Counted from the first letter of the stretch, positions 44,936 to 57,613 are shown. The stretch is DNA of 64,000 bases from Zea mays (GCF_902167145.1 NC_050099.1:15266434-15330433); one strand, 5' to 3'. Made by a program: numbers and translations. The notes: a model not told the origin generated them from the sequence alone.

Positions 44936-45115
44936 GATCCCACTGGTGGTATACTTGCTGAAGTTGACCCCAATGGGTGTGACCGTGCACCAACTGACCC
45001 CAATGGGTGTAATCCTGCTGAAGCTGATCCCAGTGGGTGTAATCCTACTGAAACTAAACCAAATGGGTGTAATCCTGTTGATACTGACCCCAATGGGTGT
45101 GATCCTGCACCATCC
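44936..45115 (+). repeat. 30-bp tandem repeat (six units) inside the antisense gene
   Basis: Units start at 44936, 44966, 44996, 45026, 45056 and 45086, each with the core CCCAATGGGTGT. They code for ten-residue repeats with conserved Asp-Pro-Asn-Gly-Cys. Confidence 0.9.
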
Positions 45116-45535
45116 TTTGTCCGCTTTTTTGATGAAGACGAAGAAGAATAAGAAGTCCCACTAATCCGCAAGAATAGCCGGCGTTACAGAGGTAGCAGAG
45201 GGGATAGTGATATTCCTTCTCCAGCTCTGTCTGCTCTTGTTAGCCTGCAAGAATTATCCATAACAGATTTTGATCAGACCCTTGAGGATGTCGTTCCTGA
45301 GGATATGTTGTCAGAGCCGACTGATGGTGATATGATGGATGTTTGCTCTGACATTCCAGATGTGGGTTTAGAGGTATCTCGGGCAGCATCTCGCGCATCG
45401 TCGACCTTGGAAGGCGGTCTTTGGTGTCAAGAGGTTGGTCCAGATTGTCTGACTCCCATGGAGGTGACTGAGGATCCTTCAGCCGTAGAGGTGGCTGTTG
45501 CAGAAAACCCAGCCCCAAGGGTGGTGCTGGCGATT

Positions 45536-45715
45536 ACCCAGCCCCCGAGGGTGTTGCTTGTAATGATCCAGCTCGGGTGGGTGTCACAAGCTACAACCCA
45601 GCCCCCGAGGGTGTTGCCGGTAGTGATTCGGCTCCGATGGGCAGTGCGAGCTGCAACCCAGCCCCCGAGGGTGTCTGAGCGAGCTCTCCTTCCCATACCT
45701 CCATGGATGTCCACG
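45536..45715 (+). repeat. 60-bp (two 30-bp halves) tandem repeat inside the antisense gene
   Basis: ACCCAGCCCCCGAGGGTG recurs at 45536, 45596 and 45656, alternating with a related half-unit. In another frame it reads NPAPEGV-like repeats, so a frameshift upstream is likely. Confidence 0.8.
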
Positions 45716-47239
45716 TTGGGTCGTCTCCACCACATTCTGATGGAGTGATAGTGATGCATACTTCTTTAGCTTCAGGTGAGGGAGTCGCCTTAGAGGTCGG
45801 CGCACCGGATGACAGGATTCTGATATCTGCTAGTGAGCTGAATCAACCCCTGTTGATGCTCTTCAAATTGTTCTAGTTGATCTTCCTTCGCCGAGCTATA
45901 GCACAACTTCTAATGACTTGGGATTGTCTTCATTCTTTTCTAATCTTTAGGTAAATTGGCTTCTGTCATTCCTCCTCGTAAATCATTTTCTTCGTACTCA
46001 TTTGTTTTTAATAACAGGCTTTGGTTGATGGGATGTTTGCTTAATTGAAATCGCACGGTGCTACTGTCCCAAAGGAGCTCTGTCTCTGACGCAGTGGAAT
46101 CCATTGCTGCTCCAAAAACAGATAGCTGATTTGAGAGTATCAAATGCTGGTTGGTATCTTTGTTTCTTCCTTGGCTGACTGATTGATTTGTTTTAACCGT
46201 GTATCCTTCTTCGACTGTTCTTTGTCAGATATGGCCCGGCAGTATTCTGAACTTGAAGAGAAACATCTCCAGCACCAAGCCGACTCAACTCGGCAGTACT
46301 CTGAGCTCGAGGAGAAGTATTCCCAAGGTCAGATCGACCTGGCTCGGGTTTCTGCTTCTTTAGACGATGCAAATTCCTTGAATTCCTCTCTTAATGTTCA
46401 GCTTGACTCTGAAAGGGTGGCTAACGAGGTAAGCTTACTGAATTGGATCTGTTGTGCTTTTACTGATTTCTGGATATTTGAGAGTTGATTCTTGTCTGTA
46501 GGAAGAGAAACGAGCACTTGCAGCTTCTCGCGACAATCTGGATCGGTTATATTGTGATGCCAGCAATTCTCTAACCATCTTGGAGAGGAGCCACCGCTTC
46601 ACCATGGCAGATCTGGATCATCATCACCATGAACTGCAAGTATCCTAGGATGAGATCCTGCGGCTTAGGCAGCTGGTGTCAAGCAAGGACTCTGTCATTA
46701 AAGATCTGCGTGCCTCCAAGAGATCAGTCGCCCAGGAGCTAGAGGCCGCTCGACTGGCTGCCAAGGTTGCAGAGGACAACTGCGTTGTTTTGAAGACCCA
46801 ACGTGACAAGGCTATGGACAAAGCCATTCGCGCAGGGCGAATCTTGATGAGAAGGTCTGGTGTTGTTGTTCCTGATGACATTGTTGCAGACGTGAAGGCT
46901 GCACCTAATGCTTCGAGTCGCCCTTCCTCCTCGATTGCTCCTGAAAAAGACATTGCCAAGTAGAGATATTTTTCTGTGTTTAGAAGATACTGAATGCATT
47001 TGTGAACCATATGTGTGTGTGATCGGCGCGCTTGAATACTCGGTAGGATATTAGAATGTGTTCTTGGTGCTGAGAACTATGGCGTTTTGTTTCTGTTGTT
47101 AGAATTCAACAGTTGTTACGAATGATTGTAGAAGTAAGTGTGGTGTGCTGGTTTTGGAATTTTTTCTTAATTTATGCTAATTGATCAGCTGCTATGGCAT
47201 AGAGATCGCCCCAATATGAGTAAACGCGAGCATGTTACA

Positions 47240-47555
47240 CTAAGTCGAGTACGCATGATCATGTTGCACCGTCTTAAGTCATTGCCAACTTAAGCCGATT
47301 GCTCCGTTAGTAGGGTATAGTGGTCACCCTAAGTCGAGTAAGCGTGAGCATGTTGCACCGTCTTAAGTCACTGTCGACTTAAGCCGATTGCTCCGTTAGT
47401 AGGGTATAGTGATCACCCTAAGTCGAGTAAGCGTGATCATGTTATACCGTCTTAAGTCACTGCCGACTTAAGTCGATTGCTCCGTTGGTAGGGTATAGTG
47501 GTCACCCTAAGTCGAGTAAGCGTGAGAATGTTGCACCGTCTTAAGTCATTGCTTT
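47240..47555 (+). repeat. 89-bp tandem repeat array in Gypsy III
   Basis: About 3.6 units, each with CTAAGTCGAGTAAGCGTGAG at 47240, 47329, 47418 and 47507. It sits between the end of the antisense gene (46963) and the end of integrase (47617). Confidence 0.92.
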
Positions 47556-47616
47556 ATTGATGAGGTATTTTCCAATTACAGAATGCAATGTTCCCCCGAT
47601 AGCTTTTGAAATATTG

Positions 47617-50600
47617 TTACAGGTAAAACTTCCTAAGATGTTCTATATTCCATGAATTCCCTATTTCTGTACCATCCATCTGAGTAAGCCGATATGATCC
47701 TGGCCGAGTGACCTCCGCTACTACAAATGACCCTTCCCATAGTGGTGACAATTTATGTCGTCCTTCCCCCGTTAGAATTCGGCGAAGAACCAAGTCTCCC
47801 ACTATGAAGGATCGATGTTGTACAGCCTTATCATGATAGCGCCTCAGGTTTTGCTGGTATCTAGCTGACTGAATTACTGTATTCAATCGCTCTTCCTCCA
47901 ATACGTCAATATCCTCTAGTCTGGTAGCCTCAGCCTGTAATGCCCAAAATGTGTATAAAAAAATAATAAATATACGAAGGAATTAAAATAGTCAAATGGC
48001 AGATAAATAAATGCCTGAATGTGCATTCCAGGCTAGAGTTCTTGTATGATTGTAGGTGTACTCAAGTTTTTGAGACAAGTTGAGTTTGAAAGGTAGAATT
48101 TGTAGCACCCAAAAAAAATTCATTATGGGATTATTATATGCTAACTAAAAAGATTAATAATTGTTAAATAAGAATTTCCTTTCCTTTCAAAGCTCCTCTC
48201 TAAAAAGGATCAAACTTAATTCTAAATTTTCTTTTGGGACTTAAGAAAAAAAATATAATAATATGAGAATAACCTTATATGGGTCGAGTTATTAAATAAT
48301 ATGTTTAAGTCTATACTACAAAATATTTAAGTTAAAAGTATCTTTTAACAAATAAAAAGGGATCAGAGATTACCTTCTTAATATACAATGTGTGTAATTA
48401 GTATACTCGACACTAGCTTCGTAGACAGGGTAAAATAAATAAATAAATAAATAAATAAAATTACGGATTGCATTCATGCTGAGTTCTTTTTGTTGTGCAT
48501 CAATGTGAGAGTGCAAAAGTCAAAACCAGATTTGAATTGAATTTGAATCAAGAAATGAGAAACCAAAAATACAAAAAAAAACTCACAGTGGGACAAATCC
48601 ACCCCAGTACGGGCCCAATGCCACTTTCACGCTGCTAGCCCACGTACTGCACCATCAGCCGCTCGGCCAGCCTCATCACACATGCACAAAGTCACTGGCG
48701 CGCGGGCCCAGCACGTCAGACTCTGGGATGACGTCGCGCGCGCTCCAGTTCTGCGCTAACTCGCTGGCGCGCGGGCCCACCACGACAGTGATTTCCTTAA
48801 TGCGCCCAGACCCATCATCTCTTCGCCACATGGACCCCACCTCGCCAGTACCGTCTTCCTGCTCGGTTTGTTGCAACCGAATCCGGCGGATCCGCCATGA
48901 ATCTCGAGACCGACTCCGCCACCGTATGCGTGCCCAGCCTTCTTCTGCCCAGAGTATAAAAACCAGTCCTCCTCTCGTCCAACCATCCCATGCGCAAGCT
49001 CTAGCCGCCGCCATGAACCCAGCCGCGCTCGCTGCCATGGGCGCGTCGTCGTTTTGCCATGGCCGGGGCAGCCTCGGGCGTGGTGGGAACCTTGGACGGC
49101 CGGATGGATGTTGCCAGGAGGTTGGAGTGAGCCGCTGCCAGGGAACTCTGACTCGCCACCGATCCACTGAGCGCTTGGCCGACTCCTCACCGGAATCCAC
49201 GGGCAGAGCTTGGGCATGCCCATCGTCAGGGGGGTGCCGCTGTATGGCGCCACCATCGATCCGCGTCTCCGACCGCGCGGTGTCATCGTGGGATGGCCGC
49301 GGTGACTCATCTGAACCGTCCCCCTGGGATCGATTGGAGCGTCGGGCTGTGCTCACCGGGATTTCTCGGATGCCGCCGTACTGCACCAACCGTAGAGCCT
49401 CACCTGCATAGCCATACGCGATGCGATTGCAGTCCTGGGCTTCACTATGAACCTGGGATGGTGCTCGTGGCCACGACTTGGGGTTTCGGCGACCGGAGCT
49501 CGGTGCAGTTTCTGCCAAATTGTGAGCGCCGTCACGGTGTGCCATGGCGAACATCCGCCACCGCGACAACACAGGTAAGAATCATGCCATAGTTCTCCAT
49601 TTCGCGTAGCTCGGGTAAGCCATGTACTGGGAGTGTTACACCGGCGGGCGGGTCATCGCCGGGGTTGGGCGCCGCCGTTCGGGTGGGCTAGGTGCTGTCC
49701 TGTGGTGCGCAGGAAGAAGAACAAGCCAGGGCCCCAGATCCATGAGTCAACGGTTAAGATCGTATCCATCCACGCTGATGCGTCGAGTGAAGCTAAGCCG
49801 TCGGATGTTAAACGGAGGGGTAAGATTAGATCTCAGGGGAAGTTTACCTCAGGGTCGTCCGACTCTCGTTCAACGGTAGAGATTAGTTTGGGAGTACCTT
49901 TTCGTGGGATCGGATCGTGTCCACAGATCGGTGGATGTGCGGTGTAGATCGGACCACGCCTTAATTGTGTCTGCGCCGTCGATGTTTGATCTGACAGCCA
50001 GGATTGCGTACCATTTTCGGCGCACTCCAGATCTAATCCGTGCCCTCGGCTGGTGATCCAACGGCCGAGGTTTGCGGATACCCCTTCGACCGAACGATTT
50101 TGCAGAGAGGCCCTTAAAGTTTTTATGAATCAACCCGCCGTCCATCTGGCTTGATTCTGAGTCTTAAGACGTTTTATGTGTTAGACCCCTGAACTTCTCT
50201 GAAATTAGTGTCCAGTCCAGTCAGTGAATAAAACTTGTAAAATCATTTATAAAATGATTTTTATGTAAAAATAATTGTTAGAACTTCTTTAATTCATATA
50301 AAATTCATATTAAGTCCAAATGAGTTCATTCCAATTCCTATAATTTTGTAATATTATTGTTCATCACATAGTGCCAATGTTTTGATATGAAAATTGTATT
50401 AAATTAATCTCTTGGTTAATCTTGTATGGAATACATAAAACCTTAGGAAATTCATAACTCCTCCGTTTTAACTCCGATTTGATCCGTTCAAGTTGCGTTA
50501 GTCTCGCAGAAAAGCGTAGATCATTATTGTTCAGTTTGCTCTTATGTTTGGTGTGATGTTAATTTTATCTATACCATGTCTGTTTGTATTGCTACGGCTA

Positions 50601-53600
50601 GCGCAAAGGCGTATCATCTAAAAAGCAAGTTGGTACCTGGAATCTCAAGTGCCAGGCAAGTTGTGCCCTTGATCACTTACTTTTCCCAGCCATGTTCTTA
50701 TTAATTTTAATGATCTGCATAGGTTAATTTTGATGGGAGCCTTTATGTTACCCCAGTTTTGATTACCTCTATACCTTGTTCACCCCTGAAATATTTTTGG
50801 GTAGTACTTGCTATTGCTTTATGTGGATTGGGTATGGAGATACACTACTCATGATTATTCTGTTATTATCTTGTTATTATTACTGTTCATGTTAAGATCA
50901 TTAAATTAATGGGAACATGGAGCGACCACCCGGGAAAACAGTGCTACCACAAGGGTTTAATGGGACGCCCTTGGCTGATTAACTAGGAAAGCTAGTGGAG
51001 GGCTGCCTTACCCGAAAGGGGCAAGGGCAGTAGGGGAGTGGTCAGTGTAGGGAGGTCCCTGGTTGATTTTGCTGCGATGGCGGTCAGCCAGGAACCCTGC
51101 ATTGGAACTTCCTATAAACTGTAGCGGGTAGTCTGAAGCTAGTGGAACTTTGTAAAGGCCTCGTAGTGTTACCCTGCCTCGCTTCCTTGGTAGAGGTGTA
51201 TGGAATTCATGACCCCTTGGCAGATGGGTAACACGGCTTGTGGGTAAAGATGTGCAACCTCTACAGAGTGTAAAACTAGTATACTAGCCGTGCTCACGGT
51301 CAAGAGCGGCTCGGACCCTCACATGATTAAATATGGAACTTAAATTTAATTTGACATTTGCATCGCATTTGGGATTATTTTACTATTACTTTTATTATTA
51401 TTAAGGTTTGGTATTTACTTACACCTAGTAATTGCTAATAAAATTTTGACCAACTTATAAAAGCAATGCTCAGCCTCAGCCTTTATTTCATTGATCAGCC
51501 TTACACTTCATGAACTCCCACCTTTGGTGAGTTCATGCCACATTATTCCCCACAACTTGTTGAGCGATGAACGTATGTGAGCTCACTCTTGCTGTCTCAC
51601 ACCCCCCCCACAGGAGAAGAACAGGTGGTTCAGGAGGAGCCACAAGGCGAGGAGTATGATCTGATCTAGGTGGCGTTTCTCAGTCGACATTGGCGTCGGC
51701 GATCCTTAGTTCGTTTTATGTTACACTTTTATTTTGTAATAAGTCTTCCGCTATGTAATAAATACTCTGATGTTTTATGACATTTATCTCTATACACTCT
51801 GTTATTATATATGTTGTCTTCTTGGCGCATGTATGAGATGCACCCGGCTTTGTCCTTTAAAACCGGGTGTTACACAGCCTCAGCTATGTTTTCGAAGACC
51901 AGCCTTGGTGCCCCAAACCTGAGATCGGCGGGTAGCACTGCCTCCGAACCATAGACCATGAAGAAAGGAGTATTTCCATGCATAGCTCGACTAGGTTGAG
52001 TTCTTAAGCTCCAAACCACATATGGCAACTCTCTGATCCATTTTCCCATGAACTTTTCATTCTTGTCAAAGACTTTCATCCTGAGTGCTTCTAGTATCAT
52101 TCTATTAGCCCTTTCTACCTGACCGTTGGCCCTTGGATGTGCTACTAACACATATTTGATCTGGATGCTTCGTTGTTCGCAAAATCAAAGAATTCAGAGC
52201 TAGTGAAATTGGATCCCAGGTCGGTTATGATGCTATTCGGTATTCCAAACCTGAATATTATATCTTGTATGAATTACACTGCCTTGGCTGAGGTTAGAGA
52301 AGCAATGGGTTTGTATTCTATCTATGTGGTGAATTTGTCGATGGCGACCAGCACGTGAGTGTATCCTCCCTGAGCTTTCTTGACGGGTCCAATCATGTCC
52401 AGTCCCCAGCACGCAAATGGCCATGTTACGGGTATGGTCTGCAGTTGCTGTGCTGGTAAATGCTGCTGCTTTGATAAGAATTGGCAAGCTTCACACCTCT
52501 GGACTAACTCTGCTGCATCACTCTTTGCTGTCGGCCAGTAGAAACCAGACCTGAAGACCTTCCCAACCAGAGTCCTGGATGTTGCGTGTATCCCGCACTG
52601 TCCGGTGTGGATCTCATCTAACAGTTGCTTCCCAGTAGCCATAGGAATGCACTTCATGAGGACTCCTGTTGTGCCCCTTCTGTACAGTGCATCCCCAATG
52701 AGGGTGTAGTAGGCTAACTGCCTTGCGATGCGTTCTGCTGCGGCTTTGTCATCCGGTTCCTCTTCATTGTTTATATATCTGATGATGGGCTCCCTCCAGT
52801 CATTAGAGTCTGACTCTGGCTGGCTCAAAACGTTGCACTCTTCTGCTTGATCTGGAGAAATGCTTGGGGGTGGCACCTCTTGGACGAAAACTCTAGGTAG
52901 AACCTAGGTCCGACTGGATCCTAGTTTCGACAACACGTCTGCTGCCGCGTTGCGATCTCTTTCCACATGATGAAATTTCAGCCCTTCAAATTTGTCTTCC
53001 AGCTTTTGGACGGCTGTGCAGTACTTGCCCATAGAGTCATTCGAGCAATCCCATTCTTTGTTTATCTGACTTATGACCACCAGTGAATCTCCATACACCA
53101 TTAACCTCTTAATGCCCAGTGATATGGCGATGTTCAATCAGTGGATCAAAGCTTCATATTCTGCTGCATTATAGGATGCTAAGAATAACAACTGAAGAGA
53201 ATATTTAAGTTGTTCACCTCCTGGTGCAATGAAGAGGATCCCTGCGCCTGCTCCCTGTAGCTTCAGCGAGCCATCAAAATACATCCGCCATACTTCTGCA
53301 GTCTCCGGGTTATCTGGTACTTGTTGCTCGGTCCACTCTGATACGAAGTCAACCATTGCTTGAGTTTTTATTGCAGTATGAGGCCGAAACTCGATGTCGT
53401 GAGCTCCCAGCTCGCAGGCCCACTTGGCTATTCTTCCAACGACTTCTTTGTTGTGGAGAATGTCCCCTATTGGAAACCCGGTGACTACTATGACTTTGTG
53501 GTCATCGAAGTAGTGAGGAGCTTGCGTGCAGTTAGAAGTACTATGTATAATAGTTTTTGAACTTGAGGATACTTCTTAGATGGCCCCAGAACTTCGCTGA

Positions 53601-54840
53601 TGAAGTAGATGGGATGATGTACTGGATACGCGTGTCCATCCTCTGCTCGCTCGACTACCAACACGGTGCTCACCACGTGAGTCGTGCAAGAGATGTACAA
53701 CAGCAGATCCTCTGCTGGCTGGTTTGGCATGGCTCGGCGTGGCGGCTTCAGCACTGGCAGTGTGGTCAGGAACTTCTTCAGTGCATCAAGAGCTTCCTGA
53801 GCTTCTAAGGTCCACTGGAACTTGTCCACCTTCTTGAGCAGCTTGTAGAATGGTAGGCCTTTTTCTCCTAACCTTGATATGAACCTGCTTAAAGCTGCCA
53901 TGCATCCAGTAAGCCTTTGCACTTTCTTTTGTGACCGTGATGCTTCCATCCTCATGATAGCCTCGATCTTTTCCGGGTTAGCTTCAATCCCTCGGTGACT
54001 GACAATGAATCCGAGCAATTTCCCTGCTGGCACTCCAAAGACACATTTTTCTGGATTAAGCTTCCACCGGTATCGCCTCAGACTGTTGAAGACCAGCTGC
54101 AAATCCTCAATGAAGTTTTCTGAGTTTTCTGTCTTGATCACTACATCATCAACATAGGCTTCTACCCGCTTGCCCCAGTGATCGGCTAAGCATGTTTGAA
54201 GGGCTCTCTGGTAAGTCGCTCCAGCGTTCTTGAGGCCGAACAGCATGGAGGTATAGCAGAAAGCTCCGAACGGGGTAATGAAAGCTGTTTTTTCCTCGTC
54301 TTCTTTTGCCAAGCTGATTTGATGGTATCCCGAGTAGCAATCCAAGAATGACAGTATAGAGCATCCGACAGTTGAATCTACCACCTGATCTATTCTAGGA
54401 AGTCCAAAGGATCCTTCGGACAGTGTTTGTTGAGATCTGTATAGTCGACGCACATGTGCCAATCCACTTTATTCTTTTTGAGTACAAGAACAGGATTTGC
54501 TAACCACTCAGGATGCAGTACTTCTCTAATGAACCCTGCTGCGACTAAGCGAGCTAGCTCGACACGGATGGCTTCTCTCTTGTCGGGCGTGAAACGACGC
54601 AACTTTTGTTGGATCGGCCTCGCCTGGGGATAGACCTTCAGTTTGTGCTCGGCCAGTTCTCTCGGGACTCCCGGCATATCCGCAGGTTGCCATGCGAATA
54701 CATCTCAGTTATATTGCAGAAACTGGATGAGCGCGCCTTCCTATTTGTCATCCAAGCTAGAGCTGATGATGGCGGTCTTGCGCTCATCAGCTAATCTGAG
54801 GTTGATTCTTTTCGTTTCCTCAGTCGGTCGCATAGAGGTC
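47617..54840 (-). pseudogene. pol: Gypsy III pol (reverse transcriptase, RNase H, integrase), interrupted and mutated
   Basis: Reverse transcriptase spans 54677-53488 over a frame break near 54400 (WHMCVDYTDLNKHCPKD, DCYSGYHQI, catalytic YVDD). RNase H lies at 53356-52904 (YFDGSL, NAAEYEALI, GDSLVVI) across an in-frame break. Integrase begins at 52876-52322 (zinc site H..H in IHTGQCGIH, C..C in CEACQ; GLDMIGP), then after a break HPRANGQVERANR (52151-51880). It resumes beyond the solo LTR at 47930-47617 (RRYHDKAVQHRSFIVGDLVL, WNIEHLRKFYL). The solo LTR therefore lies in the C-terminal part of integrase. Stops and frameshifts in every domain make it non-functional. Confidence 0.88.
47936..51874 (+). 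mobile_element. Solo LTR (3.9 kb), probably Tekay/Prem1-type chromovirus, inserted in Gypsy III integrase
   Basis: Begins TGTAATGCCC and ends GGGTGTTACA, with the 5-bp duplication CAGCC on both sides (47931-47935 and 51875-51879). No gag or pol and no internal pair of LTRs was found, so a single LTR left by recombination is the simplest reading. A TATA box (TATAAAAA, 48955-48962) and a late AATAAA (near 51755) place the sense strand as plus. A possible donor (CAG|GTAAGA, 49575) and acceptor (CCCACAG, to 51613) suggest an intron within the LTR transcript. The length fits the long LTRs of the Tekay clade; family assignment is inference from memory of motif style. Confidence 0.7.
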
Positions 54841-54896
54841 ACGACTTGAGCTTCATTTGCAGGTACGGCAAGGTCCTGCTCAGGCTTTGAGTTCGC

Positions 54897-57515
54897 CTAC
54901 GCGGAAGAAGTCGTTGATGATTTAGTGGTGAGGGTCGCCTGAATGGCCACTCGGAAGCATTCTGCGGCGCCTTGGAAGTCAGCGCGCACAGTGATGATTC
55001 CTTGTGGTCCCGACATCTTCAATATCATGTATGTATAGTGCGGAATGACCATGAATTTTGCCAATCCCGACCTGCCGATGATAGCGTTGTATCCGCAGTC
55101 GAAGCTTGCTACCTCGAACCTCTGAAACTCGGTTCTGTAGTTTTCCGGAGTTCCGAAGGTGACTGGCATGTAGATGTGTCTGAGTGAATATTCTCCTTCA
55201 GTCGTCACAATGCCGAAGAAAGGAGTGTCTGATTCGTGGAGCTCTTTGAGTGCGACTCCCAAGCCTAGGAGTGTCCGGGGGAAGGTGACATTGATTCTGC
55301 TTCCCCCATCCACTAACACCTTCTTTACCCTGCTTTCTCGGATCACTAGATCGACGAGGAGCGGGTACTTTCCCAGATGATCGAAGTTGAGCCACTGATC
55401 CACCCGAGTGAAGGTGATCGGATGTTCGGACCATCGATACGGGGCGGGAGGACTGGTGGCCGCCACCAGTATCTGACGGTCGTTGAGCTTCTGTTGCCTC
55501 TTGCTCTCTTGCGACCCATGTCCGCCGAAGATGACGTTGACTTCTCCGTCAACGCGCGGGAATGCTCCGCCTCCTCCCCCTTCCTGCTGCTGAGGTTGCC
55601 GAGGTTCTCCGGGTCCTCCTCGTGGTGGGGGAGGTGGCAGAGGTTGGAAGGGTCGGCCGTTCCCGACGGAGTGCTTGAAGTCTCTGCAGTTCTGGAGGGT
55701 GTGGCGCATGTCCTTGTGGTACGGACATTGGGCATCGAGGATGTCGTCAAATGTACGTTCGCCTCTGTGGGGTGCCCCTCGGGCACGAGAGACGGGTAGT
55801 CCAGTGGTGTGGACTTCTTCGCGAGGCCTCTTCTCCCAACGCTTGTCGGGTTGTTGGTTCGTGTCGTGTCGTGGTGCCGGTGGTGTAGGCTTTGTTCCTT
55901 CGATGAGGTCCTGAGCCTGTTCATCGGCGGTGATGTAGAGGTCCGCTTCCCTGAATAGTTGTTCGGAGGTAGTCGGCGCCTTTTGCAATATGGCTCGGAC
56001 GAAGGCCGAGTCATTGGATCCCCGGTAGAAGTCCTCGATCACCGTTGCTTCTGCAACCTCGGGGTATCAATTTCTCATGGTCTGAAATCTTTTGAGGTAT
56101 GACCGGAGAGTCTCATCCCCTCGGCGCCTGATGGATTTGAGGTCCCATGGCTACGCTGGCTTGTCGAAGAGGGATTGGAAGTTAGCGATGAAACGCCGAC
56201 TGAAGTCACTCCAATCATCGATGCAGTGTCGGGGCAGGTGTCGTAGCCATTGCAGCGCATCTTGCCCAAGGACGATGGGCAAATACGCAGTCATCACATC
56301 TTCAGTTGCCCCAGCGGCCCGGGCAGCGGTGGTATAGACGGCCAACCAGCCTCCCAGGTCCTGCTTAGGCTCGTACTTGTCGACGTTGGACACCTTGAAG
56401 TTAGGGGGGGCCACTGAATGGCCCTGAGACGTGGAGTGAGCACCGATACTCCACATGTGTCCTCCTGTCAACGATTGTGGTGTCGGTCCCGTGGAGGGGA
56501 GTTGTCGACATGCTGCCTCGATCATCCCCGGGTTGTGCCGCCAGTTGAAGCTGTTGCCGACTCAACCCTGGTGGCTTGACTTCGCGCAGGGATGCCATGA
56601 TCCCGATCATACTCTTCTCAGCGCTGAATCTCGTTCTCATGTCGTCGTTCGCGCGAAGCATTGATGGAGCTCCGTGCGTCCCGTCGACTATTGATGGCAT
56701 GTCATAGATCGCTCGGAGGATGAGCGAGAGGTAGAAGGTGGTTAGCTACCCGAGTAAGCAGCCGCCGATATCCCTCGGCATCTAGAGTCCGGGGGAGGCC
56801 ATTGGCTATCCGAGCCAACACTCCATCGACCTTGATCGGTGTGTTCATGGCTTGGGCAAAGTCGAGGTTGAGATTTCGTCCGAAGAGAGGGTTCTCTCGA
56901 AGTTGTCTCGCCTCCTGCTTGGCCTGCTCTTGAGCTTGCCGACGATCACGTCGCGCGGGAATTCCTCCTTTCCTTGAAGACTCGTTCATCTAGAGTTTCT
57001 CCCACCTCCGAGATCTCATCTCGCGACACAAGCTGCGCTGGGTCTCGTTCTCCGGCTTCATGATGTCGCTGGGCGTTACGGCGTCGGTTCCTTCGTCGAC
57101 GAGCTTCCCGCTGAGGTGGTTCTTCCCCAGGCATGGTTGGTTCATCGTCAGAGATGGGGGACGATTCCACTCTCCCCCTGATAAAGAGGACGTCGGGGTA
57201 GAACGGAGTTGTCGTGACGACAAGCTTCTTTCTATTCTCCTTTGAGGACGGAGGCACCAGAAGAGCAGCTTGACGGGTCTTTATTTCTTTTTTTTTCCTT
57301 GAAATCCGTGTCCATTCTTCTGTGGATGAGGTGGACAACGGGGTTCTTTGGGTGAGTGAATTTTCCGCTTCTGGCTTGCAGGAGGTAGTCTTCGCTCGGA
57401 GCGCTGGAGGTTGCGCTATTTCCTGCTTTGTTCCGGCTTTCCCGGAGATTATCGAGGAAGGTTTTCTCTCCGGTAGATCCGCTATGCGATGTAGAGTTCC
57501 TTCTTTGTCTGCCAT
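54897..57515 (-). pseudogene. gag: Gypsy III gag and protease, fragmented
   Basis: The likely start is MADKEGTLHRIAD at 57515. The N-terminal frame runs to 56946, then capsid-like pieces at 56989-56702 and 56525-56151 (KQDLGGWLAVYTTAARAAG, DALQWLRHLP). A long frame (56042-54897) follows with a Cys/His zinc motif (CPYHKDMRHTLQNC), a Pro/Gly-rich linker and the aspartic protease motif VLVDGGSRINV with IIGRSGL. In this family gag and protease share a frame. Stops and frameshifts between pieces show it is dead. The leader between 57515 and the 5' LTR at 57634 is the usual untranslated region. Confidence 0.8.
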
Positions 57516-57613
57516 GGATGAGATGGTTCCGAAGCAGAACACGGATCCAGTGCGGAGAGTGATCTTGTGCTGGAAAGTGACGGCCATTGAGCTAGCTTGG
57601 ATCAGTGACACAC

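Larger units (their letters stand above)
43556..46963 (+). pseudogene. Second antisense gene of Gypsy III (PF04195-like domain, repeats, coiled coil)
   Basis: The ATG at 43556 opens a 413-codon frame. It starts with a basic leader (MAPKRKN), then the family block (RGLALPISPFFRGLLDFY, HLNPNSILQISIF) and WHLEWFIVENHG. A TAG at 44795-44797 and a TGA just after KKKKKR interrupt it. The same frame goes on through six 10-residue repeats of the DPNGCNPAEA type (44936-45115). Further on come a Pro-rich repeat region, and a coiled-coil exon (ARQYSELEEKHLQHQ, 46231 onward). A GT-AG intron (about 46429-46501) joins it to a final exon ending APEKDIAK at 46963, itself with one stop. A TATA-like TTTATATCAC lies near 43438. 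The domain order (family domain, repeats, coiled coil) parallels the Gypsy II antisense gene. Function unknown. Confidence 0.7.

Noticed and set aside
43137..47555. Regular repeats that could suggest a CRISPR array
   Set aside because: Units are contiguous tandem repeats without unique spacers, in a eukaryotic retrotransposon.
48676..49572. 298-codon minus-strand frame
   Set aside because: Lies within the solo LTR, antisense to its TATA box, and has no recognisable motif; GC-rich chance frame.
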